Shown: piece after piece, positions 8,071-16,659 of the stretch
Layout: every line of letters starts with the position of its first letter
Numbering within the stretch: position 1 is the first letter of the stretch
Assembly: GCF_028613635.1 (NCBI RefSeq)
Contig: NZ_JAQRMY010000002.1
Span: forward strand, 310,001-374,000
Length of the DNA: 64,000 nt
Direction of reading: 5' to 3'
DNA from: Devosia sp. ZB163
GTDB taxonomy: Bacteria > Pseudomonadota > Alphaproteobacteria > Rhizobiales > Devosiaceae
The notes under the pieces: generated by a model
The model's database searches: none
Told to the model about the DNA's origin: nothing
Seen by the model: only the letters and a program-made list of their open reading frames with translations
Made by a program: the position numbers and the translations under genes

Positions 8071-9207
8071 TCAGGCCGACGGCGCGGCGGTCTCGATGTA
8101 GTTCCGCGAGTAGCGGCCCTTGAGGCTGGTCAGGATCTCGTAGCCGATGGTGTTGGCGATGTCGGCGTGGTCGTCCACCGTCACCTGCTTGCCGATGACT
8201 TCGGCCATCTCGCCCGGGGCGGGGGGCTGGGGCAGGTCGGTGATATCGACACCGAACATGTCCATCGAGATGCGGCCGACCACCGGGCACGCCTGCCCGC
8301 GGATCACCACGCTGGTGCCGCGATGGTTGTTCGAGGACGAGAGCGCCCGGAAGAAGCCGTCGGCATAGCCGAGCGCGACCACCGCGATGCGGCTGTCGCG
8401 CGACACCGTCTGCAGCGCGCCGTAGCCCACGGTTTCGCCGGTCTTGACGTCCTTGGTCATCAGGATCGGCGCTTCGAGCGTCACCACCGGCGACATCGGA
8501 TTGCGGCGTCCGGCAACGGCGCGCCCGCCATAAAGCGCGATGCCGGGGCGGACCATCTGGAAGTGGTTCTCCCGGTTGGTCATCAGCCCGGCCGAGTTCG
8601 ACAGCGACGCCGGAACGCCCGGGAACTGCGCCATCACTGAGGTGAACAGCGCCAGCTGCGTGCGGTTCTTCTCGTGCGCCGGCGTATCGGCGCAGGCGAG
8701 GTGGCTCATGATCATCTGCGGCTGGTAGCCGATCTGCTCGATCATGCGCTTGACGATCGAGGTCTCGTTCAGCCGGAAGCCGAGCCGGTTGATGCCGGTG
8801 TCGAAGTGCAGCGCCGCCGGCAGCGCCTGGTTCGACTGCAGGCAGGCCGCGAGCCACTCCTCGAGCATCGGGATCGAGGCGAGGCAGGGCATCAGCCGCT
8901 CGCCGACATAAAGCGGCGCAGAGCCCGGATAGAGCCCCGAGAGGATGAAGATGTGGCTGTCTTCGGGGAGGGCGGCACGCACCGCGATGCCCTCGTCGGG
9001 TGTCGCGGCGAAGAAAAAGCGGGCCCCGGCCTCGTAGAAGGCGCGCGAGGCCTGGGCGATACCCGTGCCATAGGCGTCGGCCTTCACTACCGCGCCGGTC
9101 AGGGCGCCGCGGCTGACCTTGTCGAGCGCCTGCCAGTTGCGCTTGAGGGCGCCCAGGTCGACCGTGAGCCGCCCGCCGTAACCGGTCGCAATGGCCGGTG
9201 CCGCCAT
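8071..9207 (-). CDS. alr: Alanine racemase
   Basis: Converts L-alanine to D-alanine for peptidoglycan. It has 378 residues from ATG 9207; a GTG three bases upstream, overlapping the dnaB stop, is the alternative. The PLP lysine is in AVVKADAYGTG (about residue 42), and the beta-domain stretch LGYADGFFRAL also fits. MRPGIALYGG is read here as MVRPGIALYGG, the usual motif. The product has the fold III layout of a TIM barrel then a beta domain. The gene starts within a few bases of the dnaB stop, so the two are translationally linked, the usual arrangement in this order. Confidence 0.95.
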   Translation of the reverse strand: MAAPAIATGYGGRLTVDLGALKRNWQALDKVSRGALTGAVVKADAYGTGIAQASRAFYEAGARFFFAATPDEGIAVRAALPEDSHIFILSGLYPGSAPLYVGERLMPCLASIPMLEEWLAACLQSNQALPAALHFDTGINRLGFRLNETSIVKRMIEQIGYQPQMIMSHLACADTPAHEKNRTQLALFTSVMAQFPGVPASLSNSAGLMTNRENHFQMVRPGIALYGGRAVAGRRNPMSPVVTLEAPILMTKDVKTGETVGYGALQTVSRDSRIAVVALGYADGFFRALSSSNNHRGTSVVIRGQACPVVGRISMDMFGVDITDLPQPPAPGEMAEVIGKQVTVDDHADIANTIGYEILTSLKGRYSRNYIETAAPSA

Positions 9208-9209
9208 CA

Positions 9210-10700
9210 CTATTCCATCCTCTCCGGCAGGTAGTCGGCGCGCGCGAGGTTGCCGAAGCGCGTGAACTGCGCCTCAAAGCTCACCTGCACGGTGCCCGTG
9301 GGACCGTGACGCTGCTTGCCGATGATCACTTCGGCCTTGCCGTGCACCTGTTCCATCTCGCCCTGCCACGCCAAGTGTTCCGGCGTGCCCTCCTTGGGCT
9401 CCTTGTTCTTGAGGTAGTACTCTTCGCGATACACGAACAGCACCACGTCGGCATCCTGCTCGATAGAGCCGGATTCGCGCAGATCCGAAAGCTGCGGATG
9501 CTTGTCGTCGCGGTTTTCCACCTGTCGGCTCAGCTGGCTGAGCGCGATGATCGGCACCTCGAGCTCCTTGGCCAGCGCCTTGAGCGTGGTGGTGATCTCG
9601 GTCAGTTCCTGCACCCGGTTCTCGCTCGATTTCTTCGACGAGCCACTGAGCAGCTGCAAATAGTCGACGATCAGCAGGTCGAGGCCCTTCTGGCGCTTCA
9701 GCCGGCGGGCACGGGCGGCGAGCTGCGCCACCGAGATGCCGCCGGTGTCGTCGATATAGAGTGGCACCTGCGCCATCAGGTTCGAGGTGTCGACCAGCTT
9801 CGAGAACTGGCTCTCGTGGATGTTGCCGCGCCGGATATCCGACGACGAGATCTCGGCCTGCTCGGCGAGAATACGCGTCGCCAGCTGCTCGGCACTCATT
9901 TCGAGGCTGAAGAAGCCGACATGGCCGCCATCGATGGTCTTGGTGTGCCCGTCGGCCTGCACTTCGCCGCGGAAGCTCTTGGCCACATGGAAGGCAATGT
10001 TGGTGGCGAGCGAGGTCTTGCCCATGGCGGGACGCGCCGCGAGGATGATCAAGTCCGAGCGCTGCAGCCCGCCCATCAGCCGGTCGAGGTCGTTGAGCCC
10101 GGTGGCGGTGCCCGACAGCGTGCCGTCACGGCCATAGGCCTCGCCGGCCATCTTGATGGCTTCGGTCAGCGCCGCCGAGAAACTCTGGAAGCCGCCGTCG
10201 TAGCGGCCCTTTTCGGCGAGATCGAACAGCGCCTTCTCGGCCTCTTCGATCTGCTTGTTTGCCGTTGCCTCGACATCGGAGTCGTAGGCGACCTGCACCA
10301 TCTCCTCGCCGATCTGGATCAGGTTCCGGCGGATGGCGAGGTCGTAGATCGATTGGCCGTAATCGGCCGCGTTGATGACGGTAGTCGCCTCCGCCGCAAG
10401 CCGCGCGAGGTATTGCGGCATGGTCATTTCGGCGGTCAGCTGGTCGGCCAGATAGGTCTTGGCAGTGACCGGAGTCGCCGTCTTGCCGGCCCGGATGATC
10501 TTGGCCAGCACCTCGTAGATCGTCCGGTGGATCGGCTCGTAAAAGTGCTCCGCCATGAGGAAGTCCGACACGCGGTAGAACGCCTCGTTGTTGACGAGGA
10601 TCGCGCCCAGTAGCGCCTGTTCGGCCTCCACGTTGTGGGGGGCGAGTCGGAAGGGCTTTTCCCCGTCCGGATGCAGGCGATGCACGTTGTTGTCGGCCAT
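9210..10700 (-). CDS. dnaB: Replicative DNA helicase DnaB
   Basis: A 496-residue hexameric 5'-3' helicase of the replication fork. The N-terminal domain (about 15-120) contains PHNVEAEQALLGAILV. The RecA-like C-terminal domain has Walker A RPAMGKTSLA, the Walker B stretch LLIVDYLQLL, and the DLRESGSIEQDADVV motif. Length and motifs are normal and no intein interrupts the Walker A site. In many Hyphomicrobiales dnaB directly follows rplI; here about 7 kb of other genes separate them. Confidence 0.97.
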   Translation of the reverse strand: MADNNVHRLHPDGEKPFRLAPHNVEAEQALLGAILVNNEAFYRVSDFLMAEHFYEPIHRTIYEVLAKIIRAGKTATPVTAKTYLADQLTAEMTMPQYLARLAAEATTVINAADYGQSIYDLAIRRNLIQIGEEMVQVAYDSDVEATANKQIEEAEKALFDLAEKGRYDGGFQSFSAALTEAIKMAGEAYGRDGTLSGTATGLNDLDRLMGGLQRSDLIILAARPAMGKTSLATNIAFHVAKSFRGEVQADGHTKTIDGGHVGFFSLEMSAEQLATRILAEQAEISSSDIRRGNIHESQFSKLVDTSNLMAQVPLYIDDTGGISVAQLAARARRLKRQKGLDLLIVDYLQLLSGSSKKSSENRVQELTEITTTLKALAKELEVPIIALSQLSRQVENRDDKHPQLSDLRESGSIEQDADVVLFVYREEYYLKNKEPKEGTPEHLAWQGEMEQVHGKAEVIIGKQRHGPTGTVQVSFEAQFTRFGNLARADYLPERME

Positions 10701-10879
10701 GGCGACTCGGGGACTCTCCGTTTGTTAAGGATCGCTTTACCAGCCTTACGCAGCCGGCCCCACCAATTGTGACCCACGCGTGACCGAATCGGGCCGCCGA
10801 TGAGGCAGCCCATTGTGGTTAGTGTTGAAAGCGGGGGAAACTGTGGCGGCTGATTTGCGAATCGGTGGAAGGGCTTGGG

Positions 10880-12463
10880 TCAGTCCAGCACTGCCATCTC
10901 GCCCAGTGATTCGAAAAGCGGCCCAAGGTGCGCCTCGTACTTCTTCCAGCCCTTGACCGACGAGCTGTAGATCGGCTGCCGCACCTGCCATCGGCTCGGG
11001 GTCTTTACCAGCCGCTCGGTCTTGTGGAAGTCGAGGCAGGCCTCCTCCCACTCGAGCCCGAGGAAATCGATTAGCTCCCGGCTCTTGCCCTCCTGGTCGG
11101 CAATCAGCGCCTCGTAAGAGAAATCCAGCATCCGGATCGGCAGCACCTCGCGCCAATGCGCCATCAGCCGCCGGTACTCGCGATAATAGCGCCCGAGCAC
11201 CGCAAGGTCGATGTTGTACCCGTGGTTCTCATTGAAATGATGCGTGAAGCACGACACGCAATTGTCGATGGGATCGCGCATGCAATGGATGACCCGCGCA
11301 TTGGGGAACAGCAGGGCGATCAGGCCCAGATGCTCGAAGTTGTGCGGCATCTTGTCGGTGATGCGGAGCCCAGGCCCGCCATACTGGCGCAGCTTCTCCA
11401 GATAGAGCTTGGCAATGTCGCGGGACTGGCTCCTTGTGAGCCGTTGGAGCGCTGTCCCGGGTGTGTCGGCTCCCCCGAGATCGCGAGCGAGGTCGCCTAG
11501 AACCCCCAGTTCGCCTGCGCCCGTCACCTGGCTGTGACTCGAAGCGATCTGCTCGGTGAGCGTGGTCCCGGATCGCGGCATCCCGACGATGAAGACCGGT
11601 ACCTCGCTGTCTATGCCGAAGTCCCTTCGGTCTGCAAAGAAGGCTGGAGTGAGAACTTCTATGAGTTCTTGATGCAGGGAGACGTACTTCGCAAAGTCAT
11701 AAGTTCGCTCGTAGTGGCTCTTTGCCCGCGAGAAGAGCTGGAAAGCCTGGTCGAAATTGCCAAGGTCCGCCTGTGCCTTGGCTGCGCTGTGCTGGAGCGC
11801 GGAGTGGGCCTGCGGATCGTCGCTCGGCTCTCCCGCAAGTTCGAGCAGTATGCGTGGCTCGGGATCGGAGCTTGTGAATCTGTGGGCAACAGCCAATCCG
11901 ACAAGAGCCTGCCTGTCCCGGGGATATTGCCTCAGCACGCGACGGAACAACCTGGTGGCCTCTTCGACCTCCCCCAGGTCGGTGAGTACGTTGCCGAGAC
12001 CTACGATCGCTTTTGGTAAGCCGGGTGCCAGCGTCCGGGCTCGGCGATAAAACGCCAGTGCTGCGCCCGAGCGGTTCATGAGCTTGTTCACGCGTCCCAG
12101 GTTGCAGATCGCGTCCACAAAGTCTGGTTGCAGCTCGACTGCCTTCGCCAGGGCGCGCTCCGCTTTCGAGAGGTCGCGAGCGGAGATGTATGCCACACCG
12201 AGATTGTTGAGGTACTGCGGCTCGGAGGAGCGCAGGCGAACTGCCTGCTCTGCCAGCCTTACCGCGGCGGCAGGCTGCTTCGCCTCCAACGCCAGTGTGC
12301 TGAGAAGGTTCAGCGCATCGGGGTGGTGGGGGGCCTCACGCAGGACCGACTGGTAGGCGTACTCGGCTTCAATGAACCGCCGCTGCTTTTGAAGTGCCAT
12401 GCCCTGTCGCAACAGGCGGCCATACCGGTCGCCGCGATCGTCACTTTGTCCCGGCACCCTCAT
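10880..12463 (-). CDS. TPR-repeat sulfotransferase family protein
   Basis: About 527 residues. The N-terminal half carries tetratricopeptide repeats (for example ALQKQRRFIEAEYAYQSVL, LAEQAVRLRSSEPQYLNNLG and ERALAKAVELQPDFVDAICN). From about residue 280 follows a sulfotransferase domain with the PAPS 5'-phosphosulfate loop FIVGMPRSGTTL and the 3'-phosphate motif RVIHCMRDPIDNC. Such fusions are thought to sulfate proteins or glycans; the acceptor is unknown. I start at ATG 12463, since a TTG at 12505 would put the first codons inside the terminator of the preceding barrel gene; a later ATG near 12400 is also possible. No clear ribosome site distinguishes them. Confidence 0.8.
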   Translation of the reverse strand: MRVPGQSDDRGDRYGRLLRQGMALQKQRRFIEAEYAYQSVLREAPHHPDALNLLSTLALEAKQPAAAVRLAEQAVRLRSSEPQYLNNLGVAYISARDLSKAERALAKAVELQPDFVDAICNLGRVNKLMNRSGAALAFYRRARTLAPGLPKAIVGLGNVLTDLGEVEEATRLFRRVLRQYPRDRQALVGLAVAHRFTSSDPEPRILLELAGEPSDDPQAHSALQHSAAKAQADLGNFDQAFQLFSRAKSHYERTYDFAKYVSLHQELIEVLTPAFFADRRDFGIDSEVPVFIVGMPRSGTTLTEQIASSHSQVTGAGELGVLGDLARDLGGADTPGTALQRLTRSQSRDIAKLYLEKLRQYGGPGLRITDKMPHNFEHLGLIALLFPNARVIHCMRDPIDNCVSCFTHHFNENHGYNIDLAVLGRYYREYRRLMAHWREVLPIRMLDFSYEALIADQEGKSRELIDFLGLEWEEACLDFHKTERLVKTPSRWQVRQPIYSSSVKGWKKYEAHLGPLFESLGEMAVLD

Positions 12464-12466
12464 CTC

Positions 12467-12501
12467 CAAAAAGGGAAGTGCCGGCGAGCGTTCGCCGGCA
12501 C
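12467..12501 (-). terminator. Intrinsic terminator of the first outer-membrane protein gene
   Basis: Perfect 10-bp stem GTGCCGGCGA / TCGCCGGCAC (12478-12501) with a four-base loop. Read leftward it is followed by CTTCCCTTTTT (12467-12477). It lies 23 bases past the stop of the barrel gene at 12524 and immediately before the sulfotransferase start. Confidence 0.8.
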
Positions 12502-12523
12502 TCAATGAGCCTGGTAGTCGAAG

Positions 12524-13195
12524 CTAGAAGCTGAAGGTCAACCCAGCCTGAACGACATGGCTGCCGATATTGACGTCGAGCGGCTCGTCGTCTTCGTCTT
12601 CGAGCGTCAGGCCGGGCATGGCCTTGTAGCGATAGCCAAGGTCGAGCGCGATGCCGCTCGCAATCTCGAACTGGACGCCAGCGCCAATCTGGAAGGCGAG
12701 ACCAGTTCCAGAAACCTCCCAGTTCCAGTCTGTGAAGTCGATGTTGGCGTGTCCTAGACCGACACCGCCACCGACGTAAGGCGTGATCCCGCCACCTACA
12801 TCGAGGTCGTACCAAAGGTTGCCCAGCAGGTAGAGGGTCGACACCGAACCGTCGAAATCGGCCCAGACATCATCGGGGTCCGAGACTTCGTTGATCCCGG
12901 AGGAGCCGCCGGACAGCTCAAGCTCGACGCGCAGCGCGTCAAAGACCTTCGTGCCAACAGCGACGCCGAGCATGTACCCGGTGTCAGTGTCGATGTCGTA
13001 GGTGTTGTCGTAGTAGTCGCCCTCCAGGCCCGGAGCCCAGACGCCACCAGCGAACAGGCTCACATACCAGTCGCCGGGCTCGGAGGCGGTAACTGCCTCG
13101 ACGGGCGCATCGACGATCAGATCCGCCGCGGTGGCCGCACCGGCCATCGAGACTGCCGCAGCGACGGTCGCCACGGAAAGAAGACGCTTCACCAT
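12524..13195 (-). CDS. Outer-membrane beta-barrel protein, paralog 1 (Omp25-like)
   Basis: A 223-residue secreted porin-like protein. A Sec signal peptide (MVKRLLSVATVAAAVSMAGA, cleaved near TAA-ADLIVDA) precedes the barrel. Alternating strands with aromatic residues include WYVSLFAGGVWAPG, GYMLGVAVGTKVF and ALRVELELSGG. It ends in SHVVQAGLTFSF, whose terminal Phe is the BAM beta-signal. ATG 13195 has a strong GGGAGAAG six bases upstream. It belongs to the Omp25/Omp31/opacity-like surface family of alphaproteobacteria; its function may be envelope stability or adhesion. Three paralogs lie within 4.2 kb. Confidence 0.85.
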   Translation of the reverse strand: MVKRLLSVATVAAAVSMAGAATAADLIVDAPVEAVTASEPGDWYVSLFAGGVWAPGLEGDYYDNTYDIDTDTGYMLGVAVGTKVFDALRVELELSGGSSGINEVSDPDDVWADFDGSVSTLYLLGNLWYDLDVGGGITPYVGGGVGLGHANIDFTDWNWEVSGTGLAFQIGAGVQFEIASGIALDLGYRYKAMPGLTLEDEDDEPLDVNIGSHVVQAGLTFSF

Positions 13196-13647
13196 AGATA
13201 CTTCTCCCAAGAAATACTGCCAGCCGTATGGCAGAGTCGGTAGTCCGGTGAAAGGCGCTGGATTGTTTCGGAACTTGAATTCGCGTGGTATGTCGTTGGC
13301 GCGCAACACTTTCTGCGAATTTTGTTCATTTGCTGTTCAGAAACGCAGCGCCTTTCGCAAGTAGAGAGCAGGTATTGCTCACGGGGAGGGCGCGAGCCCC
13401 TGGGCAGCGGATCGCCGAGGACAGCGCCTTCGACCGGATACAGGCACGCGAGCGGGCAAGGGATTTTCGGCGCGTGCTACACCGCAGCCCTTCGACTCGC
13501 GCCATTGGTCAGTAGCAGAGCAGAAAGTCCGCAGAGGTGTGCCGGGCGGCTGGGGACCGAAGCGACCGGAGGGAGTTTGAGCGTGGGCGTAAAATGAAGA
13601 GGCCGGGATAGCTCCCGGCCGAAAATTTCCCGATCGCAATTTACCGA
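13196..13647. other. Intergenic region between outer-membrane paralogs 1 and 2
   Basis: A 452-base gap without a credible gene. It holds the leader and presumably the promoter of paralog 1 (right of 13195; relatively AT-rich 13260-13360) and the terminator of paralog 2 at its right end. The reading frames here are short, Arg/Ser-rich and unlike known proteins. Confidence 0.6.
13601..13620 (-). terminator. Terminator of outer-membrane paralog 2
   Basis: GGCCGGGA-TAGC-TCCCGGCC, an 8-bp stem 28 bases past the stop. Leftward it is followed by a T-containing CTTCATTTT tract. It is a member of the GGCCGGGA/TCCCGGCC hairpin set seen four times in this region. Confidence 0.7.
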
Positions 13648-14337
13648 TCAGAAGCTGAAGGTGACGCCAGCCTGTACGATATGGTTGGTCGCACTGCTGA
13701 CGACCTTGTCCCCTGGACCCATCGGGAAGTCGGGGTCGGTCACTTCGGCGTCGGGCTGAACGCGATAGCGATAGCCCAGACCCAGCGAGACGTCCTCTGT
13801 CACCGCATAGTTGATACCGGCACCAAGCTGGTACAGCAGGCCGCTGGTGTTCGACTCGTCCGAGCTGAAGTCGGAACTGAGGACGTCGTAGCCATAGCCG
13901 ACGCCTCCGCCCAGGTAGGGAGTGAATGCCGTACCCGTGTCGATGTCGTACCAGAGGTTCGCAAGGAGGTTGTAGCCGGTGCTCTTCATAGCTCCATCGG
14001 GAACAGGGCCGCCGAGAAGCTCGGAGACCTCGGAGCTCACAACTGAGAACTCCACTTCACCGCGAAGATTGTCGAGAATCTCCCTGCCGATCGCGCCGCC
14101 AACGATGTAGCCGGTGTCAAAGCCGACGTCGAAGGTGATGCCGACAGGTACTCCGCCATCATAGGCAGTGACTTTTGCTTCCGGCAGCGAGCCGCCGGCA
14201 AAGAACGTCGCATAGAAACCGCCCTGCTGAGTGGCGGGACCGGCCGTGATGGTTTCGACAGCCAGATCGGCGGCGCCGGCTGCACCAGCCGATGCCACCA
14301 CCGCGGCGGCAGCCGCAGCAGACAAAATACGCTTCAT
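13648..14337 (-). CDS. Outer-membrane beta-barrel protein, paralog 2
   Basis: Encodes 229 residues. An Ala-rich signal peptide (MKRILSAAAAAAVVASAGA) ends before AADLAVET. Barrel strands include GGFYATFFAGGSLPEA, DTGYIVGGAIGREIL and RGEVEFSVVSSEV, and the last strand NHIVQAGVTFSF has a terminal Phe. It shares the order of conserved blocks with its neighbours: LLANLWYDIDTG, PYLGGGVGYG, YQLGAGI, LGLGYRYR. It is clearly divergent in sequence, so the duplication is not recent. It has its own terminator and is probably monocistronic. Confidence 0.83.
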   Translation of the reverse strand: MKRILSAAAAAAVVASAGAAGAADLAVETITAGPATQQGGFYATFFAGGSLPEAKVTAYDGGVPVGITFDVGFDTGYIVGGAIGREILDNLRGEVEFSVVSSEVSELLGGPVPDGAMKSTGYNLLANLWYDIDTGTAFTPYLGGGVGYGYDVLSSDFSSDESNTSGLLYQLGAGINYAVTEDVSLGLGYRYRVQPDAEVTDPDFPMGPGDKVVSSATNHIVQAGVTFSF

Positions 14338-14455
14338 GAAGGCCCCCTTGGAATCTATCAGGCGACGTTCTGCACGGGTGGGGCGCCGAATGCGAGCAGA
14401 ATGATAAGTCTGAAACTAGAAGTAATCCGCATAGACAGACGACCTCAAAGCAAAG

Positions 14456-14481
14456 CAGGCCGGGAGTGCCCCCCCGGCCTG
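14456..14481 (-). terminator. Terminator of outer-membrane paralog 3
   Basis: CAGGCCGGG (14456-14464) and CCCGGCCTG (14473-14481) form a 9-bp stem. Leftward it is followed by CTTTGCTTTG. It lies 66 bases after the stop of paralog 3. Confidence 0.65.
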
Positions 14482-14547
14482 TCTGGATAGTGGTTTGGAC
14501 TGGATTAGGCATCCCGGCGTCGGGCCGCCTGCCTCGCGGTTCAGCAA

Positions 14548-15222
14548 TCAGAATGCGAAGTTCAGGCCCACTTGGAAGACGTGGCTGCTGAGGTCGATGT
14601 CCTCCAGCGTATTCCCCCAGTCATCATCGAGGTCCAGGCCCGGGACCGCCTTGAAGCGGTAGCCGAAGTCCAACCCTACGTTCTGGGCGACATCGACCCG
14701 CACGCCGGCGCCAAGCTGATAGGCGAAGCCCGAGCCGTCGAGTTCCCAGAGATCGGGCGTGAAGTCGTCGATACCTGTGCTCACCCAGGCCACACCGATA
14801 CCGCCACCGATATAGGGGGTGAAGCCGTTGCCCACGTAGAAGTCGTACCAGAGGTTGCCCATCAGGTAGACAGCATCGACCGAGTCACCGTCGAAGGTGG
14901 TGTTCCAGAACTCCGAGTAGACTCCGGAGATGTCATTGCTCGTGCCGGACAGTTCCACTTCGACGCGCAGCGCGTCCCAGACTTTCGTGCCAACCACGAC
15001 GCCGAGAGCGAAACCGGTATCGGTCTCGAAGTCCCAGTCGCAGCCGCACATCTGGCCAGTAAAGTCCGGCGTCCAGGCCGCGCCTGCGAATACGCCGACG
15101 TACCACATGGGTGGCGGCTCAACGACGACGATGGGCTCCTCCGCCAGGATGTCCGCCGCGAACGCAGGCGCCGATATCAGAAGGGCCGTGGCAGTTGCGA
15201 CGGCCGCAAGCAGTTTCTTCAT
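14548..15222 (-). CDS. Outer-membrane beta-barrel protein, paralog 3
   Basis: Encodes 224 residues: signal peptide (MKKLLAAVATATALLISAPA, cleaved before AADIL), a short Pro-rich linker (VVVEPPPMW), then a barrel with YVGVFAGAAWTPDF, GFALGVVVGTKVW and ALRVEVELSGT, ending LSSHVFQVGLNFAF. One unusual feature is a CGCDWDFETD turn with two cysteines near residue 60, absent from the paralogs; a disulfide in an extracellular loop is possible. Same family and direction as paralogs 1 and 2. Confidence 0.83.
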   Translation of the reverse strand: MKKLLAAVATATALLISAPAFAADILAEEPIVVVEPPPMWYVGVFAGAAWTPDFTGQMCGCDWDFETDTGFALGVVVGTKVWDALRVEVELSGTSNDISGVYSEFWNTTFDGDSVDAVYLMGNLWYDFYVGNGFTPYIGGGIGVAWVSTGIDDFTPDLWELDGSGFAYQLGAGVRVDVAQNVGLDFGYRFKAVPGLDLDDDWGNTLEDIDLSSHVFQVGLNFAF

Positions 15223-15559
15223 TTCCGCAATCTCCCAGAGCGAGTCAGTTATTGACTGACTGATTCATTGCGCTTCGAATAGTTGTGGAAATGTTCACGT
15301 GTGAAGATGGCCTAATACATGTAGCGAAGTCGCCACATTGGTAAATATAGGTAGTTGTTGTACTAAATCGCACCAAGATAGTCTGACTCAATATCTGCAG
15401 GTGCGTCTCTTAGATGCTATGTAGGGCATGTGCGGTTCGACCGGTCTGGATTGTGGCTGCGACGCGGGCGCACATATAGGGGGCGGTCGGCCCCTGATCT
15501 CAACAGCCCCGGTGACGCTCACGCGAGCCCTGGTACGACGACCCTGTCGCCCGCCAGCC
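15223..15559. other. Intergenic region upstream of outer-membrane paralog 3
   Basis: A 337-base gap. The part from about 15240 to 15425 is notably AT-rich for this window and should contain the promoter of paralog 3, including repeated TGACTGACTGA at 15254-15264 and several TA-rich hexamers. No credible open reading frame or RNA gene was seen. It ends at the convergent end of marR. Confidence 0.5.
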
Positions 15560-15994
15560 TCAATCGGGCTCGCCGTCGCGCTCCAGCGCAGAAACGACCC
15601 GGCGCAGCATGTCATGGAACGCCGGGCGCTCTTCGGGCCGGAGGGCGCTGGTGGCGATGTCATTCACCTCCACGGCGGCGCGAAACGCGGCCTCCGCACG
15701 CTCGAGCCCCAGCGGGGTCAGCGCGATCCTGGCGCTGCGGCGGTCGTCGGGGTCGGGCGTGCGGACGATGAGCCCGTCGCGCTCCATGCGGTTCAGCGTG
15801 TTGGCCATGGTCGGCTGCTCGACGGCCGCCACTTGCACCAGCTCCTTCTGCGTCATCGTGCTTCCGTCCTGCAGGGCGAAGAACACCGGCATCGGTCCGG
15901 AGCCCGTGCCGATGCGTCGCTCCAGTGACCGCGCGAACAGGCGCGCCGCCCAGTTGGTCAGGTAGCCCGCCGAGGTCTCTCGTTCGTAGCTCAT
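15560..15994 (-). CDS. MarR-family transcriptional regulator
   Basis: Encodes 144 residues from ATG 15994; an ATG two codons upstream at 16000 is the alternative. Winged helix-turn-helix features are clear: LVQVAAVEQPTMANTLNRM is the recognition region, and GLIVRTPDPDDRRSARIALT is the wing with the hallmark D-x-R-x. Flanking helices would form the dimer interface. It diverges from a cytochrome b561 gene across 73 bases carrying two tandem operator-like repeats, one of which overlaps its own start, so it probably represses itself and the cytochrome. The ligand is unknown; there is no obvious redox cysteine, so an OhrR-type peroxide sensor is unlikely. Confidence 0.88.
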   Translation of the reverse strand: MSYERETSAGYLTNWAARLFARSLERRIGTGSGPMPVFFALQDGSTMTQKELVQVAAVEQPTMANTLNRMERDGLIVRTPDPDDRRSARIALTPLGLERAEAAFRAAVEVNDIATSALRPEERPAFHDMLRRVVSALERDGEPD

Positions 15995-16032
15995 GTGCAT
16001 AGCTTGCTATTGATGTGCATAGGGTGCTATTT
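15993..16032. promoter_or_regulatory. Tandem 20-base repeats, probable MarR operators
   Basis: Two contiguous 20-base direct repeats (15993-16012 and 16013-16032) match at 17 of 20 positions. Each contains an inverted repeat: ATAGC-TT-GCTAT at 15999-16010 and ATAG-GGTG-CTAT at 16019-16030. The period is close to two helical turns. They overlap the marR start and the -35/-10 region of the cytochrome gene. Confidence 0.65.
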
Positions 16033-16033
16033 A
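16004..16033 (+). promoter_or_regulatory. Possible promoter of the cytochrome b561 gene
   Basis: TTGCTA (16004-16009) and TATTTA (16028-16033) with an 18-base spacer, ending 35 bases before the ATG. It is embedded in the repeats, so occupancy by MarR would block it. Confidence 0.4.
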
Positions 16034-16067
16034 GATCTTCGGGAGTGCTGAACGCAAGGAGTTTCCG

Positions 16068-16601
16068 ATGTCCGCAAAGAGTACCGCGACGCGTTACGGC
16101 AGTGTGGCTATCGCCATTCACTGGTTGAGCGCGGCAATGATCCTGATCCTGTTCGCTACCGGCCTGCTGGCGGCAGGGCAGGGCGATCCTTCAGCCAAGC
16201 TGGCGCTGCTGCGCGCCCATATTCCGTTCGGGGCAGGGGTGCTGATCCTGACCCTGTTTCGCGTCACCTGGTGGTTCGTCGCCGATCGTCGGCCCGGCGC
16301 GCCGGCGGCTCAGCCGCGCTGGCAGCAGTGGGTCGCCAAGGGCGTTCACGTCGGCCTCTACGTCGTCGTGCTGGCTGCCGCCGCCAGCGGCATCGCGACC
16401 CTGGTCGTCTCCGGAGCGTTGCCGGCTATCATCGGCTCCGCCGCGCTGCCAGATTTCGAAACCGTTCTGCCGCGCCTCGCCCATGGCATCATCACGCGCC
16501 TGATGCTGGTGCTGCTCGCCCTGCATGTCGGCGCAGCGCTTTACCACCAGTTCATCCGCCGCGATCGCCTGCTGGCCCGCATGGGCGTGGGCACTGCCTG
16601 A
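16068..16601 (+). CDS. Cytochrome b561 family membrane protein
   Basis: Encodes 177 residues with four predicted helices. Candidate haem-ligand histidines are in AIAIHWLSAAMIL (helix 1), LRAHIPFGAG (helix 2), GVHVGLYVVVLAAAASG (helix 3) and LLALHVGAALYHQFI (helix 4), the pattern of bacterial cytochrome b561 (YodB/CybB). These carry electrons from the quinone pool, and some reduce superoxide. The ribosome site AAGGAG lies seven bases before ATG 16068. It is divergent from marR and probably under its control. Confidence 0.88.
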   Translation: MSAKSTATRYGSVAIAIHWLSAAMILILFATGLLAAGQGDPSAKLALLRAHIPFGAGVLILTLFRVTWWFVADRRPGAPAAQPRWQQWVAKGVHVGLYVVVLAAAASGIATLVVSGALPAIIGSAALPDFETVLPRLAHGIITRLMLVLLALHVGAALYHQFIRRDRLLARMGVGTA

Positions 16602-16604
16602 CAG

Positions 16605-16633
16605 AACGAAAAGGCCGGGATCGCTCCCGGCCT
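16605..16633. terminator. Bidirectional terminator between cytochrome b561 and paralog 4
   Basis: AGGCCGGGA-TCGC-TCCCGGCCT stem (16612-16633) in the 58-base gap between convergent genes. The minus-strand reading ends in CCTTTTCGTT. The 29 bases are identical to those at 17732-17760. Confidence 0.75.
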
Positions 16634-16659
16634 CAAAGTTCCTCGATGTCCCGACGGGG

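Noticed and set aside
13196-13647. Short frames in the barrel-gene spacers as hidden genes
   Set aside because: Arg/Ser-rich translations without ribosome sites; the spacing is explained by promoter and terminator.
15425-15475. GGTTCGACC resembling a tRNA T-loop
   Set aside because: No acceptor, D or anticodon stems can be folded around it.
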